This document shows, piece after piece, positions 13,856 through 23,770 of a stretch of 64,000 bases of DNA. Both the position numbers and the translations under genes were made by a program. A model generated the notes under the pieces. The model worked only from the letters and a program-made list of their open reading frames with translations. It was not told the origin of the DNA and did no database searches. Where the stretch lies: NCBI GenBank assembly GCA_013339765.2, contig CM023457.1, positions 53,097,745-53,161,744 on the forward strand. Reading direction: 5' to 3'. The stretch comes from Haemaphysalis longicornis (lineage: Eukaryota > Arthropoda > Arachnida > Ixodida > Ixodidae). How positions within the stretch are numbered: position 1 is the first letter of the stretch; each line of letters opens with the position of its first letter.

Positions 13856-13955
13856 TTATTTGCAGCAGCGGCCTTTTTGTTATTGTTCCTATTGAGGGAC
13901 AGCGACTACGACTACGCTCGCCTTCTGCGTTTGATAAGGCATCTGAGGCTTTCGC
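13853..13955. repeat. 103-bp direct repeat, copy 2
   Basis: Identical to 13244-13346 and starting where the MITE ends. The Penelope-like coding remnant begins directly after it. Perfect identity is striking when other repeat pairs in this window are clearly diverged. Confidence 0.97.
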
Positions 13956-14450
13956 TGACACGAAATTAAGTACTGGCAGTATCACCCGCGTGCCAACAAG
14001 CAACTCATTCCCTTTGACTGCGCACACTCAAAATTAATAAAAAGAGCTGTAGCCATGACTTGCCTAAGAGCCACGTTGAACAGATCCTGTTACCACGGAG
14101 TACAATCTAGCTTTGAACGTCAGATTGAACGGCTAAAACAAGCAGGATTTCCGTCCTTTGTTTTGTCTGGTGTTAACGAGTCACTTTTGCAGGAAGTGAA
14201 GCACCAAGGAAAAAAGGAAGGCGAGCAGCAAAAAAATCTACAAAAAGAAGGTGCACGTCATTCCTTACTGGCATCGTGTGTCACACGGCATGAAGAAGGT
14301 GGCGCAGAGATACGGTGTTAATGTTGTATTTAATGCGCCTGGCAAGCTGTCAAAGATTTGCTCCATGATAAGAAGAAGGCCCCACTCTGCACGAAGAAGC
14401 ACGAGACGCAGTACACTGGTTGTTTTTTTAATAAAGTTTAGTTGGAAGTG
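13956..14450 (+). mobile_element. Penelope-like element remnant, frameshifted and truncated
   Basis: From about 13965 the frame reads YWQYHP, then RANKQLIPFDCAHSKLIKR, then a region with FERQIERLKQAGFPSF. This matches the segment after the reverse-transcriptase core of Penelope-like elements. After an A7 run near 14230 the frame shifts, giving HVIPYWHRVSHGMKKVAQRY and VVFNAPGKLSKICSMI. A second shift yields a Cys/His cluster, CTKKHETQYTGC, that normally precedes the GIY-YIG endonuclease. The endonuclease itself is missing: a stop and an AATAAA (14430) follow. The catalytic palm is also absent. An inactive remnant. Confidence 0.85.
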
Positions 14451-14737
14451 GCGCTTCGTTTGTCTTGGTTGTTTTTTTCTCTTCTAGTGTCTGCGTTTTT
14501 CTTGCGCCTTTAAACCCTGTGATCATGTAGAACCAACTGGCCCACATTAAGCTATTGCCAGTTTTCGTGTTACGTTTTTTTTTTTTTCGCTGCTATGCGT
14601 GCCTACCAACCCAGTAATCATAGAATGACAGATTAGACGGTCGGGCGCAGCGTAAACATTCATTTACGGCGTCGTTTAGTCGCGTCAGTTTCGGGTTCGA
14701 CAAAACGAACGCCGAGCGGCCGCCATGACAGGAGGTA

Positions 14738-14750
14738 TCACGTGACGTCA
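14738..14750. promoter_or_regulatory. Overlapping E-box and CRE motif
   Basis: TCACGTGACGTCA combines a CACGTG E-box with a full TGACGTCA CRE in CpG-rich sequence. Such motifs are typical of bZIP and bHLH sites, but no transcript is identified nearby, so function is inferred from the motif only. Confidence 0.35.
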
Positions 14751-14834
14751 CCATTCTTGCCGTACCGCTGCCGCTCTGGACGCGCGCGCCCAGACCGGCC
14801 GAGGTCTTCACCGTCCCCACGCGCCCGGGCAGCA

Positions 14835-14842
14835 TGACGTCA
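14835..14842. promoter_or_regulatory. CRE motif TGACGTCA
   Basis: A second perfect CRE palindrome 97 bases from the first. Paired CREs in a CpG-rich block are compatible with a promoter; motif evidence only. Confidence 0.3.
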
Positions 14843-15569
14843 GTCCCAAAACCATGACGGGTACACACGCCCGAGCAGCGCGCGCCAACCTCAGCCAGCG
14901 CGTCGGCTTCGTCACGGGAGCTCCCGACGTCGGCAGTTTTGGGGCAAGTAGCTGATATCATGTCGCCCCGCTCTGGGCTTTCTCGTGCGGGCGAAGATTA
15001 AAATTGATTTAAAATATATTACGCCGAATGGTTGCTGTTGAAACTTGCTGGGAGATATCTCCTGGTAAAAAAAGGAAGCATTCTACATAGTTATCCCAGC
15101 TTTGAAATTTCCTGTCAGTACTCCTTTAAAAAAAAACTCCTATGCGAACAGTTAAAGTCCGATGAATCCAAAGTAACCAATCCGAAACAATGCACCCAAG
15201 GGAAATGCTGAGCGACCCGAACGATGGAACATTCATCATCGCCAGCGATTCTATTACGATGCGAATATGTCTTCCACTGCTATACCGTATAATATTGCAG
15301 TGCCTCTACCTATGGTATAGCAGTATATAGCAGTATACGGCTATGGTATAGCAGTGCCTATACCCCCCGTTGCCTACGTGTGGGTGTATGTTTCATGTGC
15401 CTTTGCGGAACACCACTGTGTAAAGGTGGCTTTCCCGCAGCAACTACACCGCCACCAGTAAGGCATGGAAAGCTTCGCGTTAAAAACCACCACGAGCCAC
15501 CCGTGCAAGGCCTAGCGAACGCTGCTGATTCGATAGTCTTTAAACGCCACAACAGAAAGTCTTTCTTAC

Positions 15570-15940
15570 CCCGCGCTCTATGCGAACAAGCGCGAATTAT
15601 GTCCAGCACAGGCCGACCTTGTATACACTCTACGGGCCTGCCCCCTAAAAGATTTCTCTACAGCACACCTCAAGCACTAGAAATCACTTCCTCGGAGCAG
15701 TGGGAGACCGTGCTGCTAGACGCCGTCTGAAGAGGGGGACCACTGAAGAGGACTCCAGGGATCCTACATGTGCCGCGCCTTGTAGGCGCGGCACATGTAG
15801 GGTAGGGTGCGGCAAATGTAGGCTCCCTAGAGCCTACATGTGCACAGGCGCGCCACAGGCGCGGTACATGTAGGCCCCCTAGAGGACTCCAACTTCCCTC
15901 TCCCGTCTCGTGCGAAATAAAGTTGTTCATTCACTCGCTC
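15570..15940 (+). mobile_element. LINE 3' end (C-terminal ORF fragment and tail)
   Basis: At 15579-15645 one frame reads YANKRELCPAQADLVYTLRA, the Cys-rich motif near the C-terminus of many tick LINE polyproteins. In another frame it continues PQALEITSSEQWETVLLDAV and ends at a stop at 15728. The LEITS..QWE..L motif recurs at 57300-57360, so both belong to the same LINE type; the clade is not certain (CR1, L2 or I/Jockey-like). The 3' tail holds the hairpin cluster and AATAAA at 15916. The reverse transcriptase is missing, and a frameshift marks the copy as dead. Confidence 0.75.
15763..15801. repeat. 17-bp perfect hairpin in a LINE tail
   Basis: Stem CCTACATGTGCCGCGCC (15763-15779), loop TTGTA, then its exact complement (15785-15801). 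Further partial copies of CTACATGTGC or its complement occur to about 15875, so the module is iterated in both orientations. Confidence 0.95.
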
Positions 15941-16504
15941 GACACCTTTATCACGCTCTAACTTGCCGCTGCAATAACAAAATTCCAGGGCCGGTTGCAC
16001 GACTGCAGAGCAACTTTCAAGGGGGAGGATATAATAGTATCAATCACGCGTGCACGGACGGCCAACACGTCACGCACGCACGTGCTCACCGAAGCCACCG
16101 ACGAAGTCACGCGACCTAAGGGGGACGGCCCCACCCCTCTATCAGTGCTGCGATCACAATTTTCTCGGCAGCAAAAAAGAAAAGATACTGCTCCTCGCGG
16201 CGATTGTGAATATACGGCCGAACAATAAGTACTGCCCAAAGTAAGCGCTACGACGTCCTTTTTTTTTTTCTTTTCTTTCTGCGACTTCGTTTCGTTTGTT
16301 CGTCGCCTCGCTCCGTTCCATCTCTAACACCTTTGTAGTGTTGCCAAGTGTTTTCCTGCCCATTTTGTGCCCCGCGCCGCAACAGTCTACGCTGCGGTTT
16401 TTTACGGTGACAGCCTTGGGTGTCTCACCAAACGCGAAAAGCGACCGTAGTCGCTGTCGCCGTCGGCAACAACGCCAATGGTCCCCAAACCACTGCGACT
16501 GAAG
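15941..16504. other. Unannotated stretch
   Basis: Short overlapping frames only, with no domain and no repeat shared with the rest of the window that I can see. A T-rich tract lies at 16259-16285. Confidence 0.4.
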
Positions 16505-16676
16505 AGTGCAGGGCTACGGATTAATTTTGACCACCTGGGGATCTTTAACGTGCGCCCAAGTCTCGACACGGCCGCTTTCGCCATTCGCCTCCATCAGAAA
16601 AGCGGTCACCGCGGCGGAATGGAACCCGCGTTCTTGGCTTCAGCAGCACGACGCCTTAGCCAGCGAGCCACCGCGA
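16505..16676 (-). mobile_element. Ruka-like SINE, 3' truncated
   Basis: The family's landmarks appear in order on the minus strand: head near 16676, a mutated B box (the complement of GGAATGGAACCC), the CGCCTCCATCAGAAAAGCGG block, and the GGGGATCTTTAACGTGCGC and GGATTAATTTTGACC blocks. The GCGATGAGGCGCGCC segment and the ATCA tail are missing. The GGAATGG change weakens the B box. Confidence 0.82.
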
Positions 16677-17960
16677 AGGGTACGATGTATTGCAGTAAAG
16701 AAGTCTGATAATCGCTACGCCTTCGCATTCGAACCACGTAAGGAGACTAAGGTTATCAGGGAATATTTACCACCGCTTAAACCAACGCACACCATGCGCT
16801 AAATATGACGGACCCGCGCTTACAAACCCAAGCAATGCCAAAAAAAGAACTTAAAACGCAATCCCACCCACCTTTCTTCTTTTTTTCTTGCAACTAAATA
16901 GCTGCTTAAACCAAATGCGCGCAGCATACGTTACAAAACCACCAACGAAGCCGTGCCGTATTACCCTTTGAGACATTGCCGGCAAAAAATGGGCCTTCCC
17001 ACGAGAATGCTCTGGACGACCACCGGAAGACCCGCGGGAAAGCGGCGCCGAAATACGATTACCTCTTTCGCTTTGCGAGTGCGTATGTATCCGGCCGCTC
17101 TGAATTGCATCGTAAAACTCGAGGCTCCCACCGCACGCATAACTTCTATCCGCAAACCCGCCTCCTCCTTTTTTTCCCTCCCCCTCAAACTCGACCCTAT
17201 TCCTCCGGAAGATTTTCCCTGGCGGCTTCGTTGGAGGACCACGGCTCTGCAGCCACGAAACGTGGATGGGGGGAAAAAACGCCGTCGCGTCCCCCAATCT
17301 TGCGATATCTATATCCCGTGAGCTTCTAACAGCTGCACAGCGAAATTCTGTTTAGTTTTGCTTTTGCTTTATTGCAAATCTTCGAAGAAAACGAAAAAAA
17401 AAAAAAAAACATAAGTGAAGGGCCCACTCCGGAAACGGTCAAAGATTAGAAGTGCGCCAGAATCGCAGCACCTGTGGAGATAACTTCGAGAAGATCATTT
17501 CGAGCGACCGGCTTGATCTGTACATAAATCTCGCATATATCATTCTGTATACCTGAATTAAATACAACGGAAGAAGGAGAGAAAATAAAGCGCTCACGAT
17601 TACTACACTCCCTAACGCAAATTTGTGCGCAGCGCGAACTGCAGTCTTCTCGGTCACGACGCACAGCTGCTGCGTCTCCTGAAGTGACCGCGCGATCAGC
17701 GAGCGCACGGCGGCGCGCTCTACTCTGCCGTGATCTCGCAGCGCACCGCCGCCGCCGAGCACGTTGTTGTAATTCGTGTTTGAACCTCCCGCGCAAATGT
17801 CACGTCGTTCGGATGAGCCGCGCAACGAAGAGAATGTCCCACTGCCTCCCCCTCACACTTTCGCCACACCTTCCTACGCCACTTTTTTTGTCTTCGCTCG
17901 CTCGGTTACGATGCCGTCGCCAAAGCACAGAAGCGGCCGCCAAAGTGCTGCGCACTAAAA
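16677..17960. other. Unannotated stretch
   Basis: Several frames of 90-148 codons overlap between 16851 and 17330 on both strands, which is typical of CpG-rich DNA without selection on one frame. An A18 run lies at 17393-17410. No domain is recognisable. Confidence 0.4.
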
Positions 17961-18103
17961 AGCCTCGGTAGCTCAAAGGGGCTAAGGAGTTGCCCTTGCT
18001 GAGTAAGAGGTGCCGGTTCGATTCCCGGCCGCGGCGGTTTTTGCTTTCTTTCAGTACCAGCACCTCGACACGGACAAATAAAGTTTATTCATCATCATCA
18101 TCT
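17961..18103 (+). mobile_element. tRNA-derived SINE with (ATC)n tail
   Basis: A plus-strand tRNA-like head has an A box at 17969-17980 (TAGCTCAAAGGG) and a perfect B box at 18015-18025 (GGTTCGATTCC), followed by GGCCGCGGCGG as in the Ruka-like head. The body is only about 45 bp and ends in CACGGACAAATAAAGT, then ATTCATCATCATCATC. This tail differs from the eight Ruka-like copies and resembles an RTE-type LINE end, so this may be a related subfamily mobilised by RTE elements. Confidence 0.75.
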
Positions 18104-19452
18104 CACGGAGGCGAAAAAAGCAAAAACGACCCGTGTCCCGACTTGACAGCATGTTAAGTGGAACCACGACAACTTACAACTTTGCCCCTACCGAGAGACC
18201 GCCTCAACGGAACATATTCACGCCAATTTTAACTCGAGTGCCGAGTTAAGGAAGACAGCAGATGAACAGGCGCGCGATTCGCAACATACTTCGGCGAGCA
18301 GACCTTGTGACCTTTATGGGACAGGCTGATGTTGACCCTTTTGTGTGCGTGGGTGTGTGTGTATGTGTGAGTGCGTGTGTATGTAAATATTCTGTATATA
18401 ACCTGCGTGTGTATGTATATAGTCTGTACACTAGCGTTTAAAAGCCGGTTATCATTTAATTTTCCATTTCCCTTTCACTGCCTTTTTTTTCTTCTCTTCA
18501 ATGCTCTTTTCTCCCCCGGCGAGACCTGTGCCGACAGTCGAGAGGCAAAACTTCGCCTTGTAAATATTTTCAGTTTAATAAACACTTTCTCTCTCTGATG
18601 CAAATATTTTCAGTTTAATAAACACTTTCTCTCTCTGATGCCGACAAAAAAAAAACAGCAAACTGAAGTTTGTTGCTGTTCCGTGGTGGCTTGAAGCTCA
18701 AAATTATAGGGTTAAACGTTAAAAGTAACGATATCTTTTTGCCGATAAGACGAATAATAATAACCTGCCATAGTGTACAAACACAGCGGAAATCTCCGCG
18801 AGTCTGTGGCGAACGCCACGAGCAGCGAGGACGTTGCGCCACCTCTCGAGAGTTCCGCTTTTCTTGCGACAGCGCCAGGGCTTCCAAAGTGAAAAGAATG
18901 ACGAACAAATCGCACTTACCGACCGCTTTTTCAGATGGCACTAAGAGTCCGGGTGAGACCTAGTCATCGAACTCTAGGGAGACTCATCACTCGAGGCGAC
19001 AAACACAAACCCATGGCTACGCGACACGTGGTACGTTATCACAAGGTGAAACGCTCCGGTTTCATCACCGATCCCGAACCTCCCATTTGCTGAGGACAGT
19101 GGGTCGAGTGAATGCGCTGAGTGCACGTGTTCGGTTGCTCCTCCAAGTACACCACAGAGCCCTTGGCACGTCATGTCATGGCGCAGTAGGCGGGAAATTT
19201 GAAACCTGCCCCACCCCTCCCTAATCACTTGCTGCCATCCCTAACTCATCAGTGATGATGGCGACGACGCTTCCGTCGAACAAAACTGCACTGAGATATA
19301 TAAGAGCAAATCAATGTTTCCAATAAAACGGGGTTCTACCACACCTTCACGTTCCTTTTGAAGATACGCAGGTGGTCTAAATTCAAATTTGTTTCTTTTT
19401 TCTTTCCGACGGAAGGGGTTTTACACGCCGAATCCATATACCTAAACCCGGG
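18104..19452. other. Unannotated stretch with a GT-rich tract
   Basis: A degenerate GT/GTAT repeat lies at 18341-18395. The 40-bp duplication at 18562-18641 is listed separately. The rest contains only short frames without domains. Confidence 0.45.
18562..18641 (+). repeat. Exact 40-bp tandem duplication with AATAAA
   Basis: Unit AAATATTTTCAGTTTAATAA plus twenty more bases ending GATGC; copies are 18562-18601 and 18602-18641 with no mismatch. Each carries an AATAAA. A poly-A run follows at 18646, so this may be the end of an old retroposed transcript or LINE with a duplicated poly(A) signal. Confidence 0.95.
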
Positions 19453-19638
19453 CATGAAGTGGCGCTTCGTATGTGGCAAGCGCCGGATTAATTTCGACCA
19501 CCTGGACATGTCTAACATGCGCTGAACTCTCAACACACGGGCCGTATCGTTTCTCCCCCCCCCCCCCCCCCCCCCCTCCCCAAAAAGAATGGCCGCCGCG
19601 ATTGGGATCGAGATGCCTTAGCCACTGAGCCACCGCGG
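19453..19638 (-). mobile_element. Ruka-like SINE, degraded
   Basis: Recognisable blocks are a mutated GCGCGCCGTAGTGGAGG segment at the left, GCCGGATTAATTTCGACCACC, and the tRNA-like CACTGAGCCACCGCGG complement at the right end. The B box is mutated (GGGATCGAGA). A C-rich run at 19551-19578 interrupts the body and is probably unreliable in length. Confidence 0.8.
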
Positions 19639-20207
19639 GGGTGGGCGGTTTAGATTAATCCGCAATCCATTCAACATAATCAGTAACAAATTATTCCGTG
19701 TAACTTAATCCGTAGGTTTAAGTTCCTTCGGCATAGTCAAATAAATCAATCCCAGCGAAACATCCAGGAAAACAGCAAGATAATGTTTACAATCGCGATT
19801 CAATGTCGGCTTATTGTTTCGTAAGCCCGGATCCCGCAAAATAAGAGCTGACACTAGTGTCTACAGGAACAACGTACACGGGTACGCGAAAGCGTTCATC
19901 CCCTGTTTGGAGATTCAGAACGAATAATTGAATGACGACGGTCGTGGGTCGCCATTCAATTATTCCCCGCGTGGGTGTGTACATGCACTGTTTCGTAAAA
20001 AAAAAATGCGTAAATACCTAAACTGACGAAGGTGGAAAAAAACCCAAAAGGAGAAAACTCGAGGCAGGCAATATGCTGGAGAACTAGAATTTTCTTTTGC
20101 GACATTGTGGGTAAAAATTAAGCCAGACCTGCAGAAGACAGCTCTCCGCGAGTTGAAGTTTCAATTCTCGCAACCCTGCAGCTTCCCCGGCTACTTTTTT
20201 TTTTAAA
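19639..20207. other. Unannotated stretch
   Basis: No open frame of interest and no recognisable repeat. The only local structure is a short inverted word pair, ATTCAATTAT at 19962-19971 with its complement near 19922-19933, around the GACGACGGTCGTGGGTCGCC segment. Confidence 0.35.
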
Positions 20208-20636
20208 GCGAAGCTTGTGCATTTCCCCATAGACTACTTGGTCGTCCGAAAAGCTCTGTTAAGATCTCTGGACACACGGCCTTATATACGAGTGTCCGGT
20301 ATTTTCACGCACATTCAAAACGGCAACTTGAAAATCGCGATAACGGAGCGCTTTTAGACATGACCATACATGCGCATCGATCGTGAGGAAAAAGGAGTGC
20401 AACACTAGTGGTATACTTTGATCTCATAAAAAACCACGTATCGGAATACGTTTAGGTCGTTCGCAGCTGCGGTTACTTAGTGCGCTAAAAAAACGTTGCA
20501 TGGCTTCGTTCTTCGTTTGCGAGTGGAGTGTTTGAAGGTTCGACAATCGGTTGGACGCACTGTCCGCGAAGGTATTGACACGTGCGAAAGCTTTAGCTCT
20601 TATCTCATGTCTGTTCTGATTTTTTTTTTCTTTCAC
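20208..20636. repeat. Diverged dispersed repeat, copy 1
   Basis: Aligns over roughly 430 bp in direct orientation with 23310-23770. Shared landmarks in order are TTTCCCCA, a TTGGTCG block, GGACACAC, ACTTGA or AATCGCG, ATCGATC, CCACG, and GGCTTCGTTCTTCGTTTGCG. Identity is clearly below that of a recent duplication. It has no coding signal. The family is unknown to me; a pair of old LTR-like ends is possible but TG..CA termini are not evident. Confidence 0.75.
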
Positions 20637-20806
20637 GCGCCGAAGATACACCAGGACCATGAGGCGCGCCGTAGTGGAGGGCTCCGCATCATCAATCTCG
20701 ACCACCGAGAGGGTTCTTTAATCTTTAACAAGCGCCGGCGTTTTCACTTTTCGCCACCACCAGAAAATTAGCCACCGGGGCCGGGAATAGAACCCGCATC
20801 CTCCTC
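20637..20806 (-). mobile_element. Ruka-like SINE, head-truncated
   Basis: Contains the GAGGCGCGCCGTAGTGGAGG block, a mutated ATCAATCTCGACCACC, CGTTTTCACTTTTCGCC and the B-box complement CCGGGAATAGAACCC. The A-box part of the head is missing after 20806. It abuts the dispersed repeat ending at 20636. Confidence 0.8.
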
Positions 20807-20859
20807 GGGTCACCCTTATTTTTGTTAAATGCTTAGGCATTTATACGTGGATTAGAACG

Positions 20860-21850
20860 AGGAAACCCGTCTGCGTCTACCTGTAGCGCCTGAGGTGTCG
20901 CAATTTCGGGCACGTACGAAATAAAAGGCGCTAGTGCCTTCATACTTGGATATCGGACGCCTCCTATAAACCCCGAAAATAATGTCTTCCTAGCAATACA
21001 CACGTGTACCGCAGTGAAGCGAGCTTTAAAGAGACGGCGTACAGTCAGTCAACAGGGATCGGCCCTTGGGCCATCATGCTTCGACAGCATATTGATTGAC
21101 TGATTGTAGGGTTTTAACGCGCCGACGCAACGCAGGCGATGAGGCGCGCCGTAGTGGAGGGCTTCGGATTAATTTCGACCACCTGGGGATCTTTAACGTG
21201 CGCCGAAATCTCGTGCACACGGGCGTTTTCACTTTTCGCCTCCATCAGAAAAGCGGCCGCCGCGGCCGGGAATCGAGCCCGCGACCTCGTGCTCAGCAGC
21301 GCAACGCCCTAGCCACTGAGTCACTGCGGCGTGTGCTTCGACAGCATGCATGTTTTACTGTCGCTGACAAAATGTCCCTCCATCAGCGCTTCTGTTTGTA
21401 ATGGTGAATCCGACTTTGAAGGGGTTCGCTGTATAGAGCTCCGTACGAATACGCGGCATGTTTAATAAGGCCCTTCAGACTTCATATTTTCATACTAAAC
21501 CTCTTATATAGCCCCTGGAAAAGTGTCTTTCCAGCAAAGAATTTGTACGTAGGAACTCATTGTATAGCTCTCCGCCTCAATAGGCCTTTGGGCCTTCTTA
21601 ATTTCGCACAATACCACTTCCAGGGCCAGTATATATATTTGCCCCGGAAATGCGTCCTCCCAGGGATGCATTTATACGTAACATTGAAGCCTATTCAAAA
21701 AAGGGGTTCAGTTTACGGCACTGCGTAGAAATACATGTTTTTTTAGGTGTTTCATAATAAGCATCCATACTTTCATAAAAGACATCTTAAACTGCCCCTG
21801 GAAAAATGTCTTCGCAGCAAGACGTTCGTGCGAAGCAGCGAAGCCGCGTG
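20860..21850. repeat. Diverged tandem array of about 130-155 bp units
   Basis: The anchor word ATGTCTTCCNAGCAA or a close variant occurs near 20980, 21370, 21525, 21650 and 21805, usually preceded by CCCCTGGAAAA and followed by a TTTGTACGTA-like block. If the SINE at 21091-21333 and its extra target copy are removed, spacing is about 127-155 bases. Units are strongly diverged, so this is an old array. Confidence 0.6.
21091..21333 (-). mobile_element. Ruka-like SINE, full length with clean TSD
   Basis: Flanked by the identical 14-mer TGCTTCGACAGCAT at 21077-21090 and 21334-21347, a textbook target-site duplication of LINE-type retroposition. On the minus strand it has an A-box region near 21315-21330, a B box (complement of GGGAATCGAGCCC), the complete body and an (ATCA)n-like tail at 21091-21105. 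Length is 243 bp. It interrupts the tandem array and is therefore younger than it. Confidence 0.93.
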
Positions 21851-22706
21851 GCGGGTTTGCGACGCGCTGCACATAACTGAGGGGGACGCAGGGGCGGAGA
21901 GGCCACGCGCAGCGTCACGTGAGACGGAAACAGGGCGGAACCAGAGGGGGAGATTAGTCAAGGATAGATACATTATATTACAGCAACCCGGAGAAGAAAA
22001 GGACCGGGAGGCAGGAGGCGTGCATATAACCGAGAGGAAAGTGTAAGAACCGGTCCGGAGAAGAGAGCCCTCGCCGCGCGCTCTCCGGCAGTCCCATGCA
22101 CGCGTGCGACTCGCACACACACACACGCGCGCTATCAAAAGACACAGCGAGGCGTTTGTGGGCTGCGATTGCGCGACACGCCAGCTGTTCCGTTCTGCCG
22201 CCGCCGCCGGGCATCCAAGCAAAAGGAAGAAGCGCCGTTTCTTCTTCTTTCCTTCTTCGCCGAGGGACGGGCCGCGGCGGTCAACGGCATCGCGGGGGAA
22301 CTTCGGAGGAAGAAGAAACAATAGCTTCCTCTTACCCGCCGCTTGAGGCGCCGGCAGTTTGTCTTAAATTACGTGCCCCTCGGTGTCTTATTCCGCTCAC
22401 ATACGCACGCTCTTCGGCCTCTCTGTCTCTTGTATGCACGTGTGTATGTATAAAAACGAGGAAGGGAGAAGGGGCAGATTTATAGGCACGCAGTAATTCC
22501 GAACTATCTGGGGCTTCGTTCAGTTACCTCCACGGCTTTGCAGGCTTTTGCCCCTCGCGTGTTTGAAAAATATTTCCCTTCACGAAATTCCGGCCCTCTA
22601 AGAAGCCCTCAAAATACTGCAGCCGAGCCCAGTTATACGGAACATGATGAGGTGAAGGGCCCCTTCTGTTCGCTAAAAGTTGAAAAAAAAAAGAAGAAAA
22701 AAAAAA
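21851..22706. other. Unannotated CpG-rich stretch
   Basis: Overlapping frames of up to 182 codons on both strands (for example 21773-22321 minus) without recognisable domains. A (CA)n tract lies at 22113-22127. This could be a promoter-like CpG-rich block, but I see no supporting motif cluster. Confidence 0.35.
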
Positions 22707-22779
22707 GGCCGCTAATAAGCGGACTTTTTAGCGACCGCTAATAAGCGGCCATAAAAAAAAGGCCACTAATAACCGGCCT
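22707..22779. repeat. Three iterated hairpins GGCCGCTAATAAGCGG
   Basis: The modules are 22707-22722 (GGCCGCTAATAAGCGG), 22735-22750 (CCGCTAATAAGCGGCC) and 22761-22778 (GGCCACTAATAACCGGCC). Each can fold into a short stem with an AATA or similar loop, and they are separated by A- or T-runs. The look is that of simple-sequence expansion of a palindrome. Confidence 0.9.
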
Positions 22780-23139
<360 letters not shown>

Positions 23140-23309
23140 GAAGGTTGAACGGAAATTTGAGAACGTGCGTTGAATACCGATATCCAAACATGGCCACCAC
23201 CCACCGCTGTACCAATCGCTACGCTGCAGTGAGAAATACGCACCCCGTCCCCATTCGGGCGTAACAAAAATGTGGCATTGAAAGTTTCAAATGAAAGGAT
23301 TTTAGGGCG

Positions 23310-23770
23310 AAAGCTTTCTCAGTGCGACCGACGGCGTTCTGTTACAAAAAAAATAACGCGTTTCCCCAGAGAGCGGTTGGTCGACCGAATAGCTCTGGCC
23401 AGATCTGTGGACACACACGACGCGTAGGCGAAACCTGGGCTTCCATTGTGTCAAGACTCGAAACGCTAACTTGAGAATCGCGAAGGAGGAACGGTTTTAG
23501 AGAAGACGATACACGCATCGATCACGAAGAGGGGGTGCGCGACAGCATACCTTTATCTCGTAAACCACGCATCGGTGTACGTTTAGATCGCTCGTGGATG
23601 AGTTTACTTAGCGCGCGAAAAATCGTCGCATGGGCTCGTTCTTCGTTTGCGATTTGGGTATTTTAATGTTTGACGATCGATTGGAACGCACTTGTAGCGA
23701 AAGGTTGGACGCACTTTTAGGTTTCGCGCTTCTCTCAAATTTCTTTTAGGCAGGAATGGTATTTTTTTTT
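23310..23770. repeat. Diverged dispersed repeat, copy 2
   Basis: Direct-orientation partner of 20208-20636. Strongest blocks are GGCTCGTTCTTCGTTTGCG, AATCGCG, GCATCGATC and ACCACGCATCGG. The two copies bracket about 2.7 kb that contains two SINEs and a tandem array. Confidence 0.75.

Larger units (their letters stand above)
14451..15569. other. Unannotated stretch with CRE-like sites
   Basis: No gene is recognisable. The 14640-14960 part is CpG-rich and holds two TGACGTCA motifs listed separately. At 15281-15361 short words (GGTATAGCAGT, ATAGCAGTATA) repeat in both orientations. A minus-strand frame at 14593-14961 has no recognisable domain. Confidence 0.4.

Noticed and set aside
15763..15875. 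CRISPR-like array
   Set aside because: Repeated palindromic words occur in both orientations without regular unique spacers; they lie in a LINE tail.
22707..22779. Rho-independent terminators
   Set aside because: Hairpins plus T/A runs look terminator-like, but the sequence context is eukaryotic.
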